Source of the DNA: an uncultured cyanobacterium
GTDB lineage: Bacteria; Cyanobacteriota; Cyanobacteriia; Thermostichales; Thermostichaceae
Reading direction: 5' to 3'
Assembly (NCBI GenBank): GCA_937944885.1
Contig: CALFBB010000012.1
Coordinates: forward strand, 1 to 64,000
Length of the DNA: 64,000 nt
The notes under the pieces are model-generated. The model had not been told where the DNA came from. It ran no database searches and saw only the letters and a list, made by a program, of their open reading frames with translations. The translations under genes were made by a program, and so were the position numbers. Of the stretch, positions 28,682-36,378 are shown piece by piece. How positions within the stretch are numbered: position 1 is the first letter of the stretch; every line of letters starts with the position of its first letter.

Positions 28682-29551
28682 GTGTTCAAACAAGTGCTCT
28701 CTTATGGTCTCGGCTTGAGCTTGATTTTGGCCGGCAGTCAAGGTTTAGCCCAATCTCAATCCATCCCGGATAAGTTGGTGCTAGGCATGGTGCCTTCCCG
28801 GGAAGCCGAGCGGATTGTTGACAGTCTAGATCCATTTGCCAAGCTGCTGAGCGAAAGGCTTGGGATCCCGGTGGAAACCTTTGTTTCTACAGACTACACC
28901 GGCTTGGTGGAAGCAGTGGGCACCAACCGCGTGGATATTGGCTTGTTTGGCCCGGCGGCTTTGGTGGAAGCGGTGGATCGCCACAATGCCAGAGTGATTT
29001 TGGCCTCGGTACGACGGGGATCCACCACCTATCGTTCTCAGTTCAACATTCCTTGTGGCGGTGAGATCAGCAGCTTTGAGGATTTGAAGGGCAAAACCAT
29101 TGCCTTTGTGGATCCAGGCTCTGCTTCCGGCTACCAGTTTCCCTTTGTGTTCTTGAGGGACGAGCACAACATTGATGCCAATGTGGACATGCAGCCCATC
29201 TTTGCTGGTGCTCACGATGCTTCTGTCTTGGCGGTCTACAACGGCGATGTGGATGTGTCGGTGTCCTTTGAGGACGCACGAACCACTATTGCCAAGGATC
29301 ACCCCGATGTCAACGAGAAGGTCTGTGTATTGGGCTATACCTCTGATATTCCCAACGATGGCACGGTGGTGCGGGCCGGGTTGTCGGAGGAGCTAGCTGA
29401 GCAAATTGCCACAGCAATGATCGAGATTGCTGAGACAGAAGAGGGTAAAAAGCTGACGGAGGCTTTGTTCAATGTAACTGCTTTTGCCCCGATTGATTCG
29501 GCTGCTTACGACATTGTGCGGGAGGTTTCTAGCACCTTCCGTCGCAATTGA
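28682..29551 (+). CDS. phnD: phosphonate/phosphate-type ABC transporter substrate-binding protein
   Basis: 289 residues from GTG at 28682, with GGAG eight bp upstream; the frame reaches back to 28604 but the added residues are not signal-like. Residues 1-24 form a signal peptide (VFKQVLSYGLGLSLILAG) ending GLAQ. The core is a PhnD-family periplasmic binding protein: LVLGMVPSREAERIVDSLDP, FVSTDYTGLVEAV, RVDIGLFGPAALVEA, YRSQFNIPCGGEI and GKTIAFVDPGSASGYQFPF. Ligand may be phosphonate, phosphite, methylphosphonate or phosphate; this cannot be fixed by eye. First gene of phnDCE, with a hairpin in the gap before phnC. Confidence 0.92.
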   Translation: MFKQVLSYGLGLSLILAGSQGLAQSQSIPDKLVLGMVPSREAERIVDSLDPFAKLLSERLGIPVETFVSTDYTGLVEAVGTNRVDIGLFGPAALVEAVDRHNARVILASVRRGSTTYRSQFNIPCGGEISSFEDLKGKTIAFVDPGSASGYQFPFVFLRDEHNIDANVDMQPIFAGAHDASVLAVYNGDVDVSVSFEDARTTIAKDHPDVNEKVCVLGYTSDIPNDGTVVRAGLSEELAEQIATAMIEIAETEEGKKLTEALFNVTAFAPIDSAAYDIVREVSSTFRRN

Positions 29552-29564
29552 GGCCATCTTTGAA

Positions 29565-29590
29565 GGGATCCCCAAGGGGATCCCATTTTT
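29565..29590 (+). terminator. hairpin made from two GGGATCCC words, followed by T5
   Basis: GGGATCCCC (29565-29573) and GGGGATCCC (29576-29584) pair perfectly with only AA between them, so a few closing pairs must open in RNA, and ATTTTTCC follows. It has the form of an intrinsic terminator between phnD and phnC. It could lower transport-gene expression relative to the binding protein, a common ratio in ABC operons. Built by two copies of the HIP-like word in tandem. Confidence 0.6.
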
Positions 29591-29607
29591 CCTCTTAGCC
29601 TGGCACT

Positions 29608-30381
29608 ATGATCCGTATTGATGGCGTAGAAGTGATCTATCCAAATGGGTATCAAGCCCTAAAGGGGATCAGCTTGGAGATTCCCAAGGGGCAGTTTGTG
29701 GTGATTGTTGGCTTATCGGGGGCAGGCAAGTCCACTCTGATTCGCACCATCAACAACTTGGTGGTCCCCTGCAAAGGGGAGGTATGGGTGGGTGGGCGCT
29801 CCATTACCCGGGCTCGTGGGGCAGAGCTGCGCAAAATGCGGGCCGGGATCGGGATGATCTTCCAGACTTATAACCTGGTGAAGCGAACCACCGTTTTGCG
29901 CAATGTTCTGTCGGGGCGGTTGGGCAGCGCCAATCCGGTGGGTAGTTTGTTGGGGATCTTTTCCAAGTCAGATCTGCTTATAGCTCATGCCTGTTTGCAG
30001 CGGGTGGGGATCCCGGAAAAAGCCTATGTGCGAGCGGATGCACTTTCAGGAGGGCAGCAACAACGGGTAGGGATTGCTCGTGCCTTGGCACAGCAGCCCC
30101 AGGTCATGTTGGCAGATGAACCGGTGGCCAGCTTGGATCCACCCACGGCCAATGCTGTGATGAGCGACCTCAAACGCATCACCCGCGAAGATGGCATCAC
30201 AACGCTGGTGAATCTGCATTTTATTGATATGGCCCGCAACTATGCGGATCGGATCATCGGTATGCGGGCGGGGGAAGTGGTATTTGATGGTACGCCCGAT
30301 GCAGCCACGGATCAGGTGTTTACTGAGATCTATGGCCGTTCACTTGATAAGCAAAAAGATCTATTGGGTCAGACTAACTGA
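29608..30381 (+). CDS. phnC: phosphonate-type ABC transporter ATP-binding protein
   Basis: 257 residues. Walker A GLSGAGKST (35-43), Q-loop region IGMIFQTYNLVKRTTVLRN, signature LSGGQQQRVGIARAL, Walker B VMLADEPVASLDP and the switch histidine in TTLVNLHFIDMA. The spacing and the NLVKRTTVLRNVLSGRLG segment are typical of PhnC. It powers import with PhnD and PhnE. The stop overlaps the phnE start by one base (ATGA arrangement), which indicates tight coupling. Confidence 0.95.
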   Translation: MIRIDGVEVIYPNGYQALKGISLEIPKGQFVVIVGLSGAGKSTLIRTINNLVVPCKGEVWVGGRSITRARGAELRKMRAGIGMIFQTYNLVKRTTVLRNVLSGRLGSANPVGSLLGIFSKSDLLIAHACLQRVGIPEKAYVRADALSGGQQQRVGIARALAQQPQVMLADEPVASLDPPTANAVMSDLKRITREDGITTLVNLHFIDMARNYADRIIGMRAGEVVFDGTPDAATDQVFTEIYGRSLDKQKDLLGQTN

Positions 30382-31175
30382 TGACGGGATCCCCTCCAGC
30401 TCTACCGCAACCGCCCTTGCTGCCTCGCTTGATTGGCATTGGTTCTTGGGCTATCTTTTTGGCTTTGCTCTTTACGTCCATCCATTTCACAAATTTCTCC
30501 CTACAGACGCTGGCCCAAGGGATCCCAGATTTTTTTGCCTTTTTTGGCAAGATGTGGCCTTTGGATTGGCGGGCTTTGCCGGAAATTGGGCAACCGCTTT
30601 TGGAGACGTTGCAAATTGCCTATTTGGGTACTTTATTCGGTGCAATCCTGGCCATTCCCTTGATTTTTCTGGGATCCCGCAACACCACTGTCAATCCGTT
30701 GGTGATGTGGGGGGTAAGGGGATGTTTAACCTTGGTGCGCAGCATACCGGATCTGCTCTATGCCGCCATTTGTGTAGGCATTTTCTCTTTTGGTCCACTG
30801 CCCGGGGTGATGGCTATCGTCATCTTTACTGCCTCTGTGTTGGCTAAGTTAGGGAGCGAAACGGTTGAAGCCATCGATCCTGGACCGTTGGAGGCTTTGC
30901 AAGCGGTGGGGGCAGGGCGCATTCACCAAATTATCTATGGGGTGGTGCCACAGGTTGCTGCGACGATGGCTTCCTATGTGCTGTATATTTTCGAGATCAA
31001 TGTACGGGCTTCAACGGTTTTGGGGTTTGTGGGAGCTGGTGGGATCGGACAACTGCTGCGCACCTACCTGAGTTTCTTTGATTACCGCAGTACAGCCGTG
31101 TTGCTGCTTATCGTTTTTGGTGTGGTGCTGCTCATCGATGCCGTTTCTAGCTATGCCCGCTCTAAACTGATTTAA
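30381..31175 (+). CDS. phnE: phosphonate-type ABC transporter permease
   Basis: 264 residues with about six membrane helices. The EAA loop that contacts the ATPase is EALQAVGAGRIHQIIYGVVP, followed by the PhnE-typical YIFEINVRASTVLGFVGAGG IGQLL. Completes a PhnDCE importer. No C-P lyase, phosphite dehydrogenase or phosphonatase gene is in the window, so the imported compound is processed by genes elsewhere, if at all. The TAA stop lies inside the first copy of an 11-bp tandem repeat. Confidence 0.94.
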   Translation: MTGSPPALPQPPLLPRLIGIGSWAIFLALLFTSIHFTNFSLQTLAQGIPDFFAFFGKMWPLDWRALPEIGQPLLETLQIAYLGTLFGAILAIPLIFLGSRNTTVNPLVMWGVRGCLTLVRSIPDLLYAAICVGIFSFGPLPGVMAIVIFTASVLAKLGSETVEAIDPGPLEALQAVGAGRIHQIIYGVVPQVAATMASYVLYIFEINVRASTVLGFVGAGGIGQLLRTYLSFFDYRSTAVLLLIVFGVVLLIDAVSSYARSKLI

Positions 31176-31207
31176 GTGTGATTTAAGTGTGATTTAAGTG
31201 ATTTAAG
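31168..31207 (+). repeat. 11-bp tandem repeat overlapping the phnE stop codon
   Basis: Three perfect copies of TGATTTAAGTG (31168-31178, 31179-31189, 31190-31200) plus a partial ATTTAAG. The phnE stop TAA (31173-31175) is in the first copy. Because the unit is 11 bp, each added copy moves the frame, but TGA and TAA in every copy keep translation stopped. Confidence 0.92.
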
Positions 31208-31291
31208 TTGTGCTCTAAACTGGGATCTAGGCTGTCATCTCCATCAACCCAACTGAGATGAATGGTCATGGACATGGATCTCCTCTGAGCT

Positions 31292-32236
31292 CTAACCGGC
31301 CGATATCGATGGAAAGCTGAGAAGCTGTGGATCTGGCTCTAGCAGAATCCCTGTCGGGCTAGTCTGGGTAGCCCAAAAATCTACACCCTGAAACTGTTGC
31401 CGCAACCTGTCCCCGGCTTGAGAGGCTTGTTCCAAGCTAGGCATAATGCCAAACACGGTCGGCCCTGACCCGGACATTAGGGATCCCAGGGCACCAGCTG
31501 CGCACAAGGCGCTTCGCAACTCCGCTACAACGGTATGGGTGGCCAGCACCGGTTTTTCCAGGTCATTGCGCAAACTGTTGGCCAAAGCTTGCAGATCCCG
31601 ATGCTCAAGGGCCGTCAAGATCTGGGGTAAGCCGGAGGCCCTGGGGTTCGGCTGCAAGGTTTTATCCGCCTGCATGGACCAGAAGGTTTGGTAAGCCCAG
31701 GCAGTAGAGACTTGTAAGTACCTAGGCTTAGCTAGCAGCAAAGGGATCCCTTCCCAATCGGCTAGCGGCTCTAGAATTTCCCCTCGGCCGGTGGCCAGTT
31801 GGGTTCCCCCCTGCACACAGAAGGGAACATCAGAGCCAAGTCGAGCTGCCAAAGTTTGTAAATCCGCAACAGTGAGTCCTAGGCCCCACAATTGGTTCAA
31901 CCCCACCAACACTGCCGCTGCATCCGCGGATCCACCGGCTAACCCTGCTGCTACTGGAATGTGCTTTTCGAGATGAATGTCCACTCCTGCTGTAGTGTGG
32001 GATTCCTTTTGCAGCAGCTCAGCGGCGCGGTAAGCCAGGTTTGTGGCATCTAAAGGCACCTGTGGATGCTGGCAACTGAGGTGGATGCCGTGATGGCAAC
32101 GCTTCAGCTCCACCCGATCCGCCAACCGAATGCTCTGTAACACCATCGCCACTTGCGAATATCCATCCGGACGAGAACCCAAGATTTCCAGGTAGAGGTT
32201 GATCTTAGCGTGAGCAATCAGAGTACAGGCTTGCAT
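31292..32236 (-). CDS. ispE: 4-diphosphocytidyl-2-C-methyl-D-erythritol kinase
   Basis: Phosphorylates CDP-methylerythritol in the MEP pathway of isoprenoid synthesis. 314 residues from the ATG at 32236 (MQACTLIAHAKINLYLEI). An in-frame start 28 codons earlier would add a repetitive Asp/Ala and Glu/Pro stretch encoded by short DNA repeats and is rejected. GHMP kinase marks: AHAKINLYL, the ATP loop PVAAGLAGGSADAAAVLVGL and the C-terminal LMSGSGPTVFGI. Cytoplasmic. Minus strand, convergent with phnE. Confidence 0.95.
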   Translation of the reverse strand: MQACTLIAHAKINLYLEILGSRPDGYSQVAMVLQSIRLADRVELKRCHHGIHLSCQHPQVPLDATNLAYRAAELLQKESHTTAGVDIHLEKHIPVAAGLAGGSADAAAVLVGLNQLWGLGLTVADLQTLAARLGSDVPFCVQGGTQLATGRGEILEPLADWEGIPLLLAKPRYLQVSTAWAYQTFWSMQADKTLQPNPRASGLPQILTALEHRDLQALANSLRNDLEKPVLATHTVVAELRSALCAAGALGSLMSGSGPTVFGIMPSLEQASQAGDRLRQQFQGVDFWATQTSPTGILLEPDPQLLSFPSISAG

Positions 32237-32369
32237 GGGGCGAGGCACCGCATAGAGAACAGGTTCAGGTTTAGGTTCAGCATCAGCATCAGCATCGCTC
32301 CCTCTCGCCTGCATCCTCATAACTCAGACACAGACTGATCTGGGGAGCAATTCCAGCTTGATTGTAGCG

Positions 32370-32401
32370 ACAAGGGATCCCTTGCTGAGGGGATCCCTTG
32401 T
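32370..32401 (-). terminator. 12-bp-arm hairpin formed by two GGGATCCC words
   Basis: ACAAGGGATCCC (32370-32381) and GGGATCCCTTGT (32390-32401) are perfect inverted copies around an 8-nt loop. It lies 13 bp after the stop of the membrane protein gene at 32415, on the same strand, and before ispE. The T-tract on the minus strand is weak (TTGTCGCT), so it may act as an mRNA 3'-end stabiliser as much as a terminator. Confidence 0.55.
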
Positions 32402-32414
32402 TTAGCTGCTGAAA

Positions 32415-32867
32415 CTAGCTAGGGGAATGGGGCCATTTACCCAGCCATTCACCACCTCGAAAGCGCCAGCGGGGAAACAAAATCCGCATCACCACCCAGG
32501 AGCTGAGATAAATACCAACCCAGACAAAACCGTAGTGAAGGATAAAATCCACCAAGTAAAAGTCTTGAGTGGGAATATAGGGAAGACCAATTACCATCAG
32601 GACTGTACCCAGAAACAGCCCTTCCCAAATACCGGCCAGAAGTTGTAAGACTCCCGGCCAATCGTGATCCCACATATACCCCATTAAATAGTTGTAAATA
32701 ACATCCCAACCGCAGCCAAATAGACCTACATAGAGGAGTACCCAAAAATAGGTAAAGCTACCGCCATGTCCGGTTAGACCAAAATAAAAAGGTAAGCTAG
32801 CCAAAACCCCGACGGTGGATAAGAGAAAAATACGGGTCTGCCAGCGACCAATTAAAGTTGGGGTCAT
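32415..32867 (-). CDS. four-helix membrane protein of unknown function
   Basis: 150 residues from the ATG at 32867, five bp after GGAGG; the adjacent ATG at 32870 is too close to that site, and a frame extension to 32924 has no support. Four hydrophobic segments are spread over the protein, rich in Trp, Tyr and Gly, with WDHDWPGVLQLLAGIWEG and FRGGEWLGKWPHSPS as distinctive segments. No family recognised. It precedes ispE on the same strand with a strong hairpin in between, so separate transcripts are likely. Confidence 0.65.
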   Translation of the reverse strand: MTPTLIGRWQTRIFLLSTVGVLASLPFYFGLTGHGGSFTYFWVLLYVGLFGCGWDVIYNYLMGYMWDHDWPGVLQLLAGIWEGLFLGTVLMVIGLPYIPTQDFYLVDFILHYGFVWVGIYLSSWVVMRILFPRWRFRGGEWLGKWPHSPS

Positions 32868-33043
32868 CATTCCCTCCAAGTATGTTACAGATGAAAAGTT
32901 GCTGGAAACCTTTTTGCTATCCATCTTCTAAGCAGCATCATCTTGCGATACAGAAACAACTGCCAGGGTAGTCTTTCTACAGTCTTTCAGAAGCCCAAGC
33001 AGTACTGTATGAGACTTGCCCAAGAGCTGTTATTCCCAACGAA

Positions 33044-35077
33044 TTAAGGTTTGAGATTCAAAGCCCACTTGCACCATTGCCACAGGGAGCCGATCCCTTC
33101 TAAAGTTTTCGTGCCGGGGGCCCTCACGCGTACCAAATGTTCTACCGAACGATGGGCACAGTACTGCAAACCCAAAAAAGTATCTACAGGAGCATAGGGA
33201 CCACCCAAAGTAATGATCCCGGCAGCATACATCCTCCCCTCGCGGTTACGCATCTCCACCAGCTCAAAATCATTGGAAACATGGAGCCGCCCATGGGGGT
33301 TGAGAGGCAAATGGTAGTGGCTAATCAGATCATTGAGGAGAGGGTTGGTCATCGGATCTGAAACCAGCCCGGTACAGTCAATTACAAAATCCGCCTCAAC
33401 TTTCACCTGGGTGTTGTTGTGGGTACCCTGGATGTAGGTGACAGGTTTACCCTTGTTGTCGAGCTCCACTTTCTCCACCTTGCCAAAGAGAATCGAGTAC
33501 CAACCCTGCTGTAACCCTTCTTGGACTGCCCGCCGCCATTTGCGCCGACTGGCTGTCGTGGTGCCACCCCACAGTTCCAGCAATTCTCGTCGCTCCAGAG
33601 GGGTTGCGGCCTCTAACATAGCCCGTAAATCTCCTCCCCAGGTGGCCTTGGGCCAGTTGTAGGGCTGGAACTCCCAGTGGTTCTCCACTGCTCGCTTAGC
33701 CCGCCCAAAGCGATTGCCACTTTTTGGGGAACGACTTAAGTGCACCACCGAAATCCGCGGGTTCACTTTACGAGCCTCATATATCCGCTCCATCACCTGC
33801 GAAGCCACAATGCCAAACCCCCGAATCAAAACCGTACCGCCGTGTTTTTCCAGGTGCTCGTAGACATGGGAATGGGGTTCGTAGCCATGTACCACAGATT
33901 TCAAATCTCCCGTTTGTTCCCGAAACTCTTGCAGGTCCTTGAGCAACTTGATGGCCGGGTAGCCGGTTGCCAAATGGACATACTTAGCTACCCTGAAACG
34001 GTGATCGGTATGGCCAGCTCGGGTTGCGGAATAGGCCACTACATAACGGCCGTCTTCGGTTTTGCGAATGGCGCGAATATTGCCGTAGCACAGCATTTGC
34101 TCCCAGCCAATGCGGGCAGCCTCTCGGTCCATGGCGGTAAATACATCACCGGCCCGTGGCGTGTAGGTGTCGGCCAGAAGTGGCTCACTAAACACCTGCC
34201 ATAAAAACCCCAAAGCTTCCAATACCCGTCCTGAAAAAAAGGAGCGCCAAGCCTCCCGCAAGGCATAGCCTGGCCAACCCCAAATGTTGTCGGGGCAGGA
34301 ATCGGAGCCGGAACGAATGCGCTTCCAACGGGGGATTTGGCAATTGTTCAACAACCGCTCGTAGCGTTCGTAGGGCTTTTGGGCAATGCTGATCACCCGA
34401 ATCTGTTCTGGCTTGACCCCATGAATGCGAAGGGTATCTACCCAGACGAAGCTACCTATGCCGCCACCGAGGGCGAGATACTCTGATTCTTCCACAGGCA
34501 ACCCCGTGGCTCGCAGGGCGGCAAGGGAAATGTGTTCTGCTTGAAACAGCTGCGGTGGCGGAAATTCACCAGCAGCACGGGAATCCACAATCTGCTCTGG
34601 GGCAAAAACAACCGTAGAAGGGGGAGGAATGTCGATAGGAGTGCGGGTGTCAGGGCGAATCAGATCCGTTGGCGGTTCTAACAAGAGGGTAGGTGTCCCT
34701 CGGTGAGCACGGGTTAGGAGGGTAGCATCGGGATCCTCATCCGCAGATGCCACCAAACTGACGGTGACATTGTAGGGACCGAACTGCACCACTTCTCCGC
34801 CTGTCAGCACCTGGCGCGCCTGCCGAATTTTTTTTCCGTTAATACGGCTGCCGTTGGCACTGCGATCCTCGTAGATCACCTGCCCATTCTCACTGCAGTA
34901 GATGAGGGCGTGGTAGCGAGAAACCTCTCGACTGGTGAATACTGCTCGCGAGACTTCTTGCCCCTGCCATCTGCTGGGCAATTGACTGAGATCTCGTCCA
35001 AAGGCAAGAGGTAATGGAAAAATCGGTTCTTGTTGTTCCTCTGTAATCGGATCTTCCCAGCTCAGTTGGATGTGCAT
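33044..35077 (-). CDS. FHA domain fused to a FAD/NAD(P)-binding oxidoreductase-like module
   Basis: 677 residues. The N-terminal ~110 form an FHA domain: FGRDLSQLPS, SREVSRYHALI and the Asn-Gly turn DRSANGSRINGKKI, which bind phosphothreonine. A Pro/Thr-rich linker (TPTLLLEPPTDLIRPDT) leads to a large module with YLALGGGIGSFVWVDTLRI, a Rossmann-like entry, HLATGYPAI, TVLIRGFGIVASQVMERIYE, and FVIDCTGLVSDPMTNPLLND, the pattern of FAD/NAD(P)-dependent reductases or monooxygenase-like proteins. The Gly motif is GGGIGS, not a perfect GxGxxG, so cofactor binding is inferred. It suggests a redox enzyme steered by Ser/Thr kinases. Neighbouring FHA protein lies upstream. Confidence 0.75.
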   Translation of the reverse strand: MHIQLSWEDPITEEQQEPIFPLPLAFGRDLSQLPSRWQGQEVSRAVFTSREVSRYHALIYCSENGQVIYEDRSANGSRINGKKIRQARQVLTGGEVVQFGPYNVTVSLVASADEDPDATLLTRAHRGTPTLLLEPPTDLIRPDTRTPIDIPPPSTVVFAPEQIVDSRAAGEFPPPQLFQAEHISLAALRATGLPVEESEYLALGGGIGSFVWVDTLRIHGVKPEQIRVISIAQKPYERYERLLNNCQIPRWKRIRSGSDSCPDNIWGWPGYALREAWRSFFSGRVLEALGFLWQVFSEPLLADTYTPRAGDVFTAMDREAARIGWEQMLCYGNIRAIRKTEDGRYVVAYSATRAGHTDHRFRVAKYVHLATGYPAIKLLKDLQEFREQTGDLKSVVHGYEPHSHVYEHLEKHGGTVLIRGFGIVASQVMERIYEARKVNPRISVVHLSRSPKSGNRFGRAKRAVENHWEFQPYNWPKATWGGDLRAMLEAATPLERRELLELWGGTTTASRRKWRRAVQEGLQQGWYSILFGKVEKVELDNKGKPVTYIQGTHNNTQVKVEADFVIDCTGLVSDPMTNPLLNDLISHYHLPLNPHGRLHVSNDFELVEMRNREGRMYAAGIITLGGPYAPVDTFLGLQYCAHRSVEHLVRVRAPGTKTLEGIGSLWQWCKWALNLKP

Positions 35078-35393
35078 GCTTCTGCTCCTGCTTTATTGTT
35101 TATTGATTTATTGTTTTACCTTTTCTCTTGACCAAAAGGATCCTTGACTTAATGAGGTCTTTAACAGCTGCTAGCAGGAGCAAAGAGGATACAAAGTATC
35201 AAAAATATTGTTAATTCTGTCATCAGAATCTCGATATTTTGTCAATTTTTCCAATGACTTTTAAAAGGATCTAGCCTCTAAAGCAAATACTGACTCTTGC
35301 TCTTTTTGCCCATCGATCCACTTGAATCGAACTGATCAACCCAGGATCCCTCAAGAGAATTGTGCAGGTTGAGGAGCAGGACTGCCCTCTGAT
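35078..35393. other. AT-rich intergenic region between two FHA genes
   Basis: About 315 bp, with A/T-rich stretches such as TTTATTGTTTATTGATTTATTG near 35093 (a small direct repeat) and ATCAAAAATATTGTTAATTC near 35197, which could serve the promoter of the minus-strand FHA-oxidoreductase gene. No frame is supported. Confidence 0.4.
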
Positions 35394-35969
35394 TTATGCT
35401 GATGAGGTTTTGTCATTGGCAACTGCTTTGGAGGGACCTGGAGGTGGCACAACCAAGGAAGCACTGAGCACCAGGTGTCCACAGTAGGGGCAGTTTTGCC
35501 CTTGGTACTCAGGGGGTAGATAGTGGGGATCCTGCAAGCGGCTACACCTAACCTTGAGGGAATCCAAGACACCGTGGCCTAGGGTAATGCCCTGATCTTT
35601 AACAACAGCTTCTATGGACTTTACCTTCAACACCATGTGACCCAGTTGAATTTGGGTAGTGGGTGCAAGGGCAGGTTCTTCCTGGATGACTTTTTGGCCG
35701 TTCACCCAAATGGGGTTGGGTTGCTTGGGAGGGAGACGATCCCGAGTTAAGTTGCGAATGTGAAAACTTCGGCTTTTAGGATCAAAATAAATCCCGGCAT
35801 GGACACCGGAAACAGAACGGGTCTGGTCGTTCAGGACCACGTGACACTTGGGATCCCGTCCGATGGTTACCAATGTGGACAAATGAGAAGAAAGAGCTCG
35901 TGAGTGGCGCCGCTCTGCCCCTTGAACCTGCGGATCGGTTTCTGTCCATTCCAAGATTAATTGATACAC
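35394..35969 (-). CDS. FHA domain protein with C-terminal Cys motif
   Basis: 191 residues. FHA features: TIGRDPKCHVVLND, VSGVHAGIYFD and a following IWVNGQKV strand. The phosphopeptide-binding Arg and Ser in the IGRDP and SGVH motifs are present. After the FHA fold comes VRCSRLQDPHYLPPEYQGQN and CPYCGH, three cysteines and a histidine that may form a small zinc-binding knuckle. The tail is Pro/Ser-rich. Binding of a phosphorylated partner is inferred. Same strand as the FHA-oxidoreductase gene, 316 bp upstream of its start. Confidence 0.85.
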   Translation of the reverse strand: MYQLILEWTETDPQVQGAERRHSRALSSHLSTLVTIGRDPKCHVVLNDQTRSVSGVHAGIYFDPKSRSFHIRNLTRDRLPPKQPNPIWVNGQKVIQEEPALAPTTQIQLGHMVLKVKSIEAVVKDQGITLGHGVLDSLKVRCSRLQDPHYLPPEYQGQNCPYCGHLVLSASLVVPPPGPSKAVANDKTSSA

Positions 35970-36378
35970 AATTTCGTCCCCCCTGCTCGGGTATCCATGC
36001 TCTACTTTTAGCTAAGTCTATCAGAAATTTCTTCTAGAAAAGATATTTTTTATCAATTTATCAACATGTTTATTAATCTTTGGCTTATCTCAATCTATGG
36101 GTTCTAGGCTTAATTTGCTTTGATCCAGATCACCAGAAGTGAGTTCTGAGCATATGCTTCTGGTTGGTGGCGTAGCGTGCTGTAGGTATCAATCAAGTCT
36201 GCCGGTCAGAGTTGGGTTAAGAAACTCAGGTGATACAGGGCAGCCTATCCCCAGGAATGGGTTACGATGCTCACGGTTTATCTGTTTCCCGTTGTCGGCC
36301 TATCCTGAGGAAGAGGCGGTAACTGTGCCTCTCGCCTAGCGTGTCTTAGGCAGCGTGGAGCGATCCGGTGTGGCGGCG
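35970..36378. other. divergent intergenic region before the HPPD gene
   Basis: About 410 bp. The first half is AT-rich (AGATATTTTTTATCAATTTATC near 36040), the second GC-richer with several short complementary runs. A plus-strand frame over 36139-36339 has no family features and is set aside. A structured RNA is possible but not supported. Confidence 0.4.

Noticed and set aside
32237-32320. Start of ispE 28 codons upstream, adding Asp/Ala and Glu/Pro repeats.
   Set aside because: The extension is encoded by simple DNA repeats and has no similarity to IspE proteins, which begin near MQACTLIAHAK.
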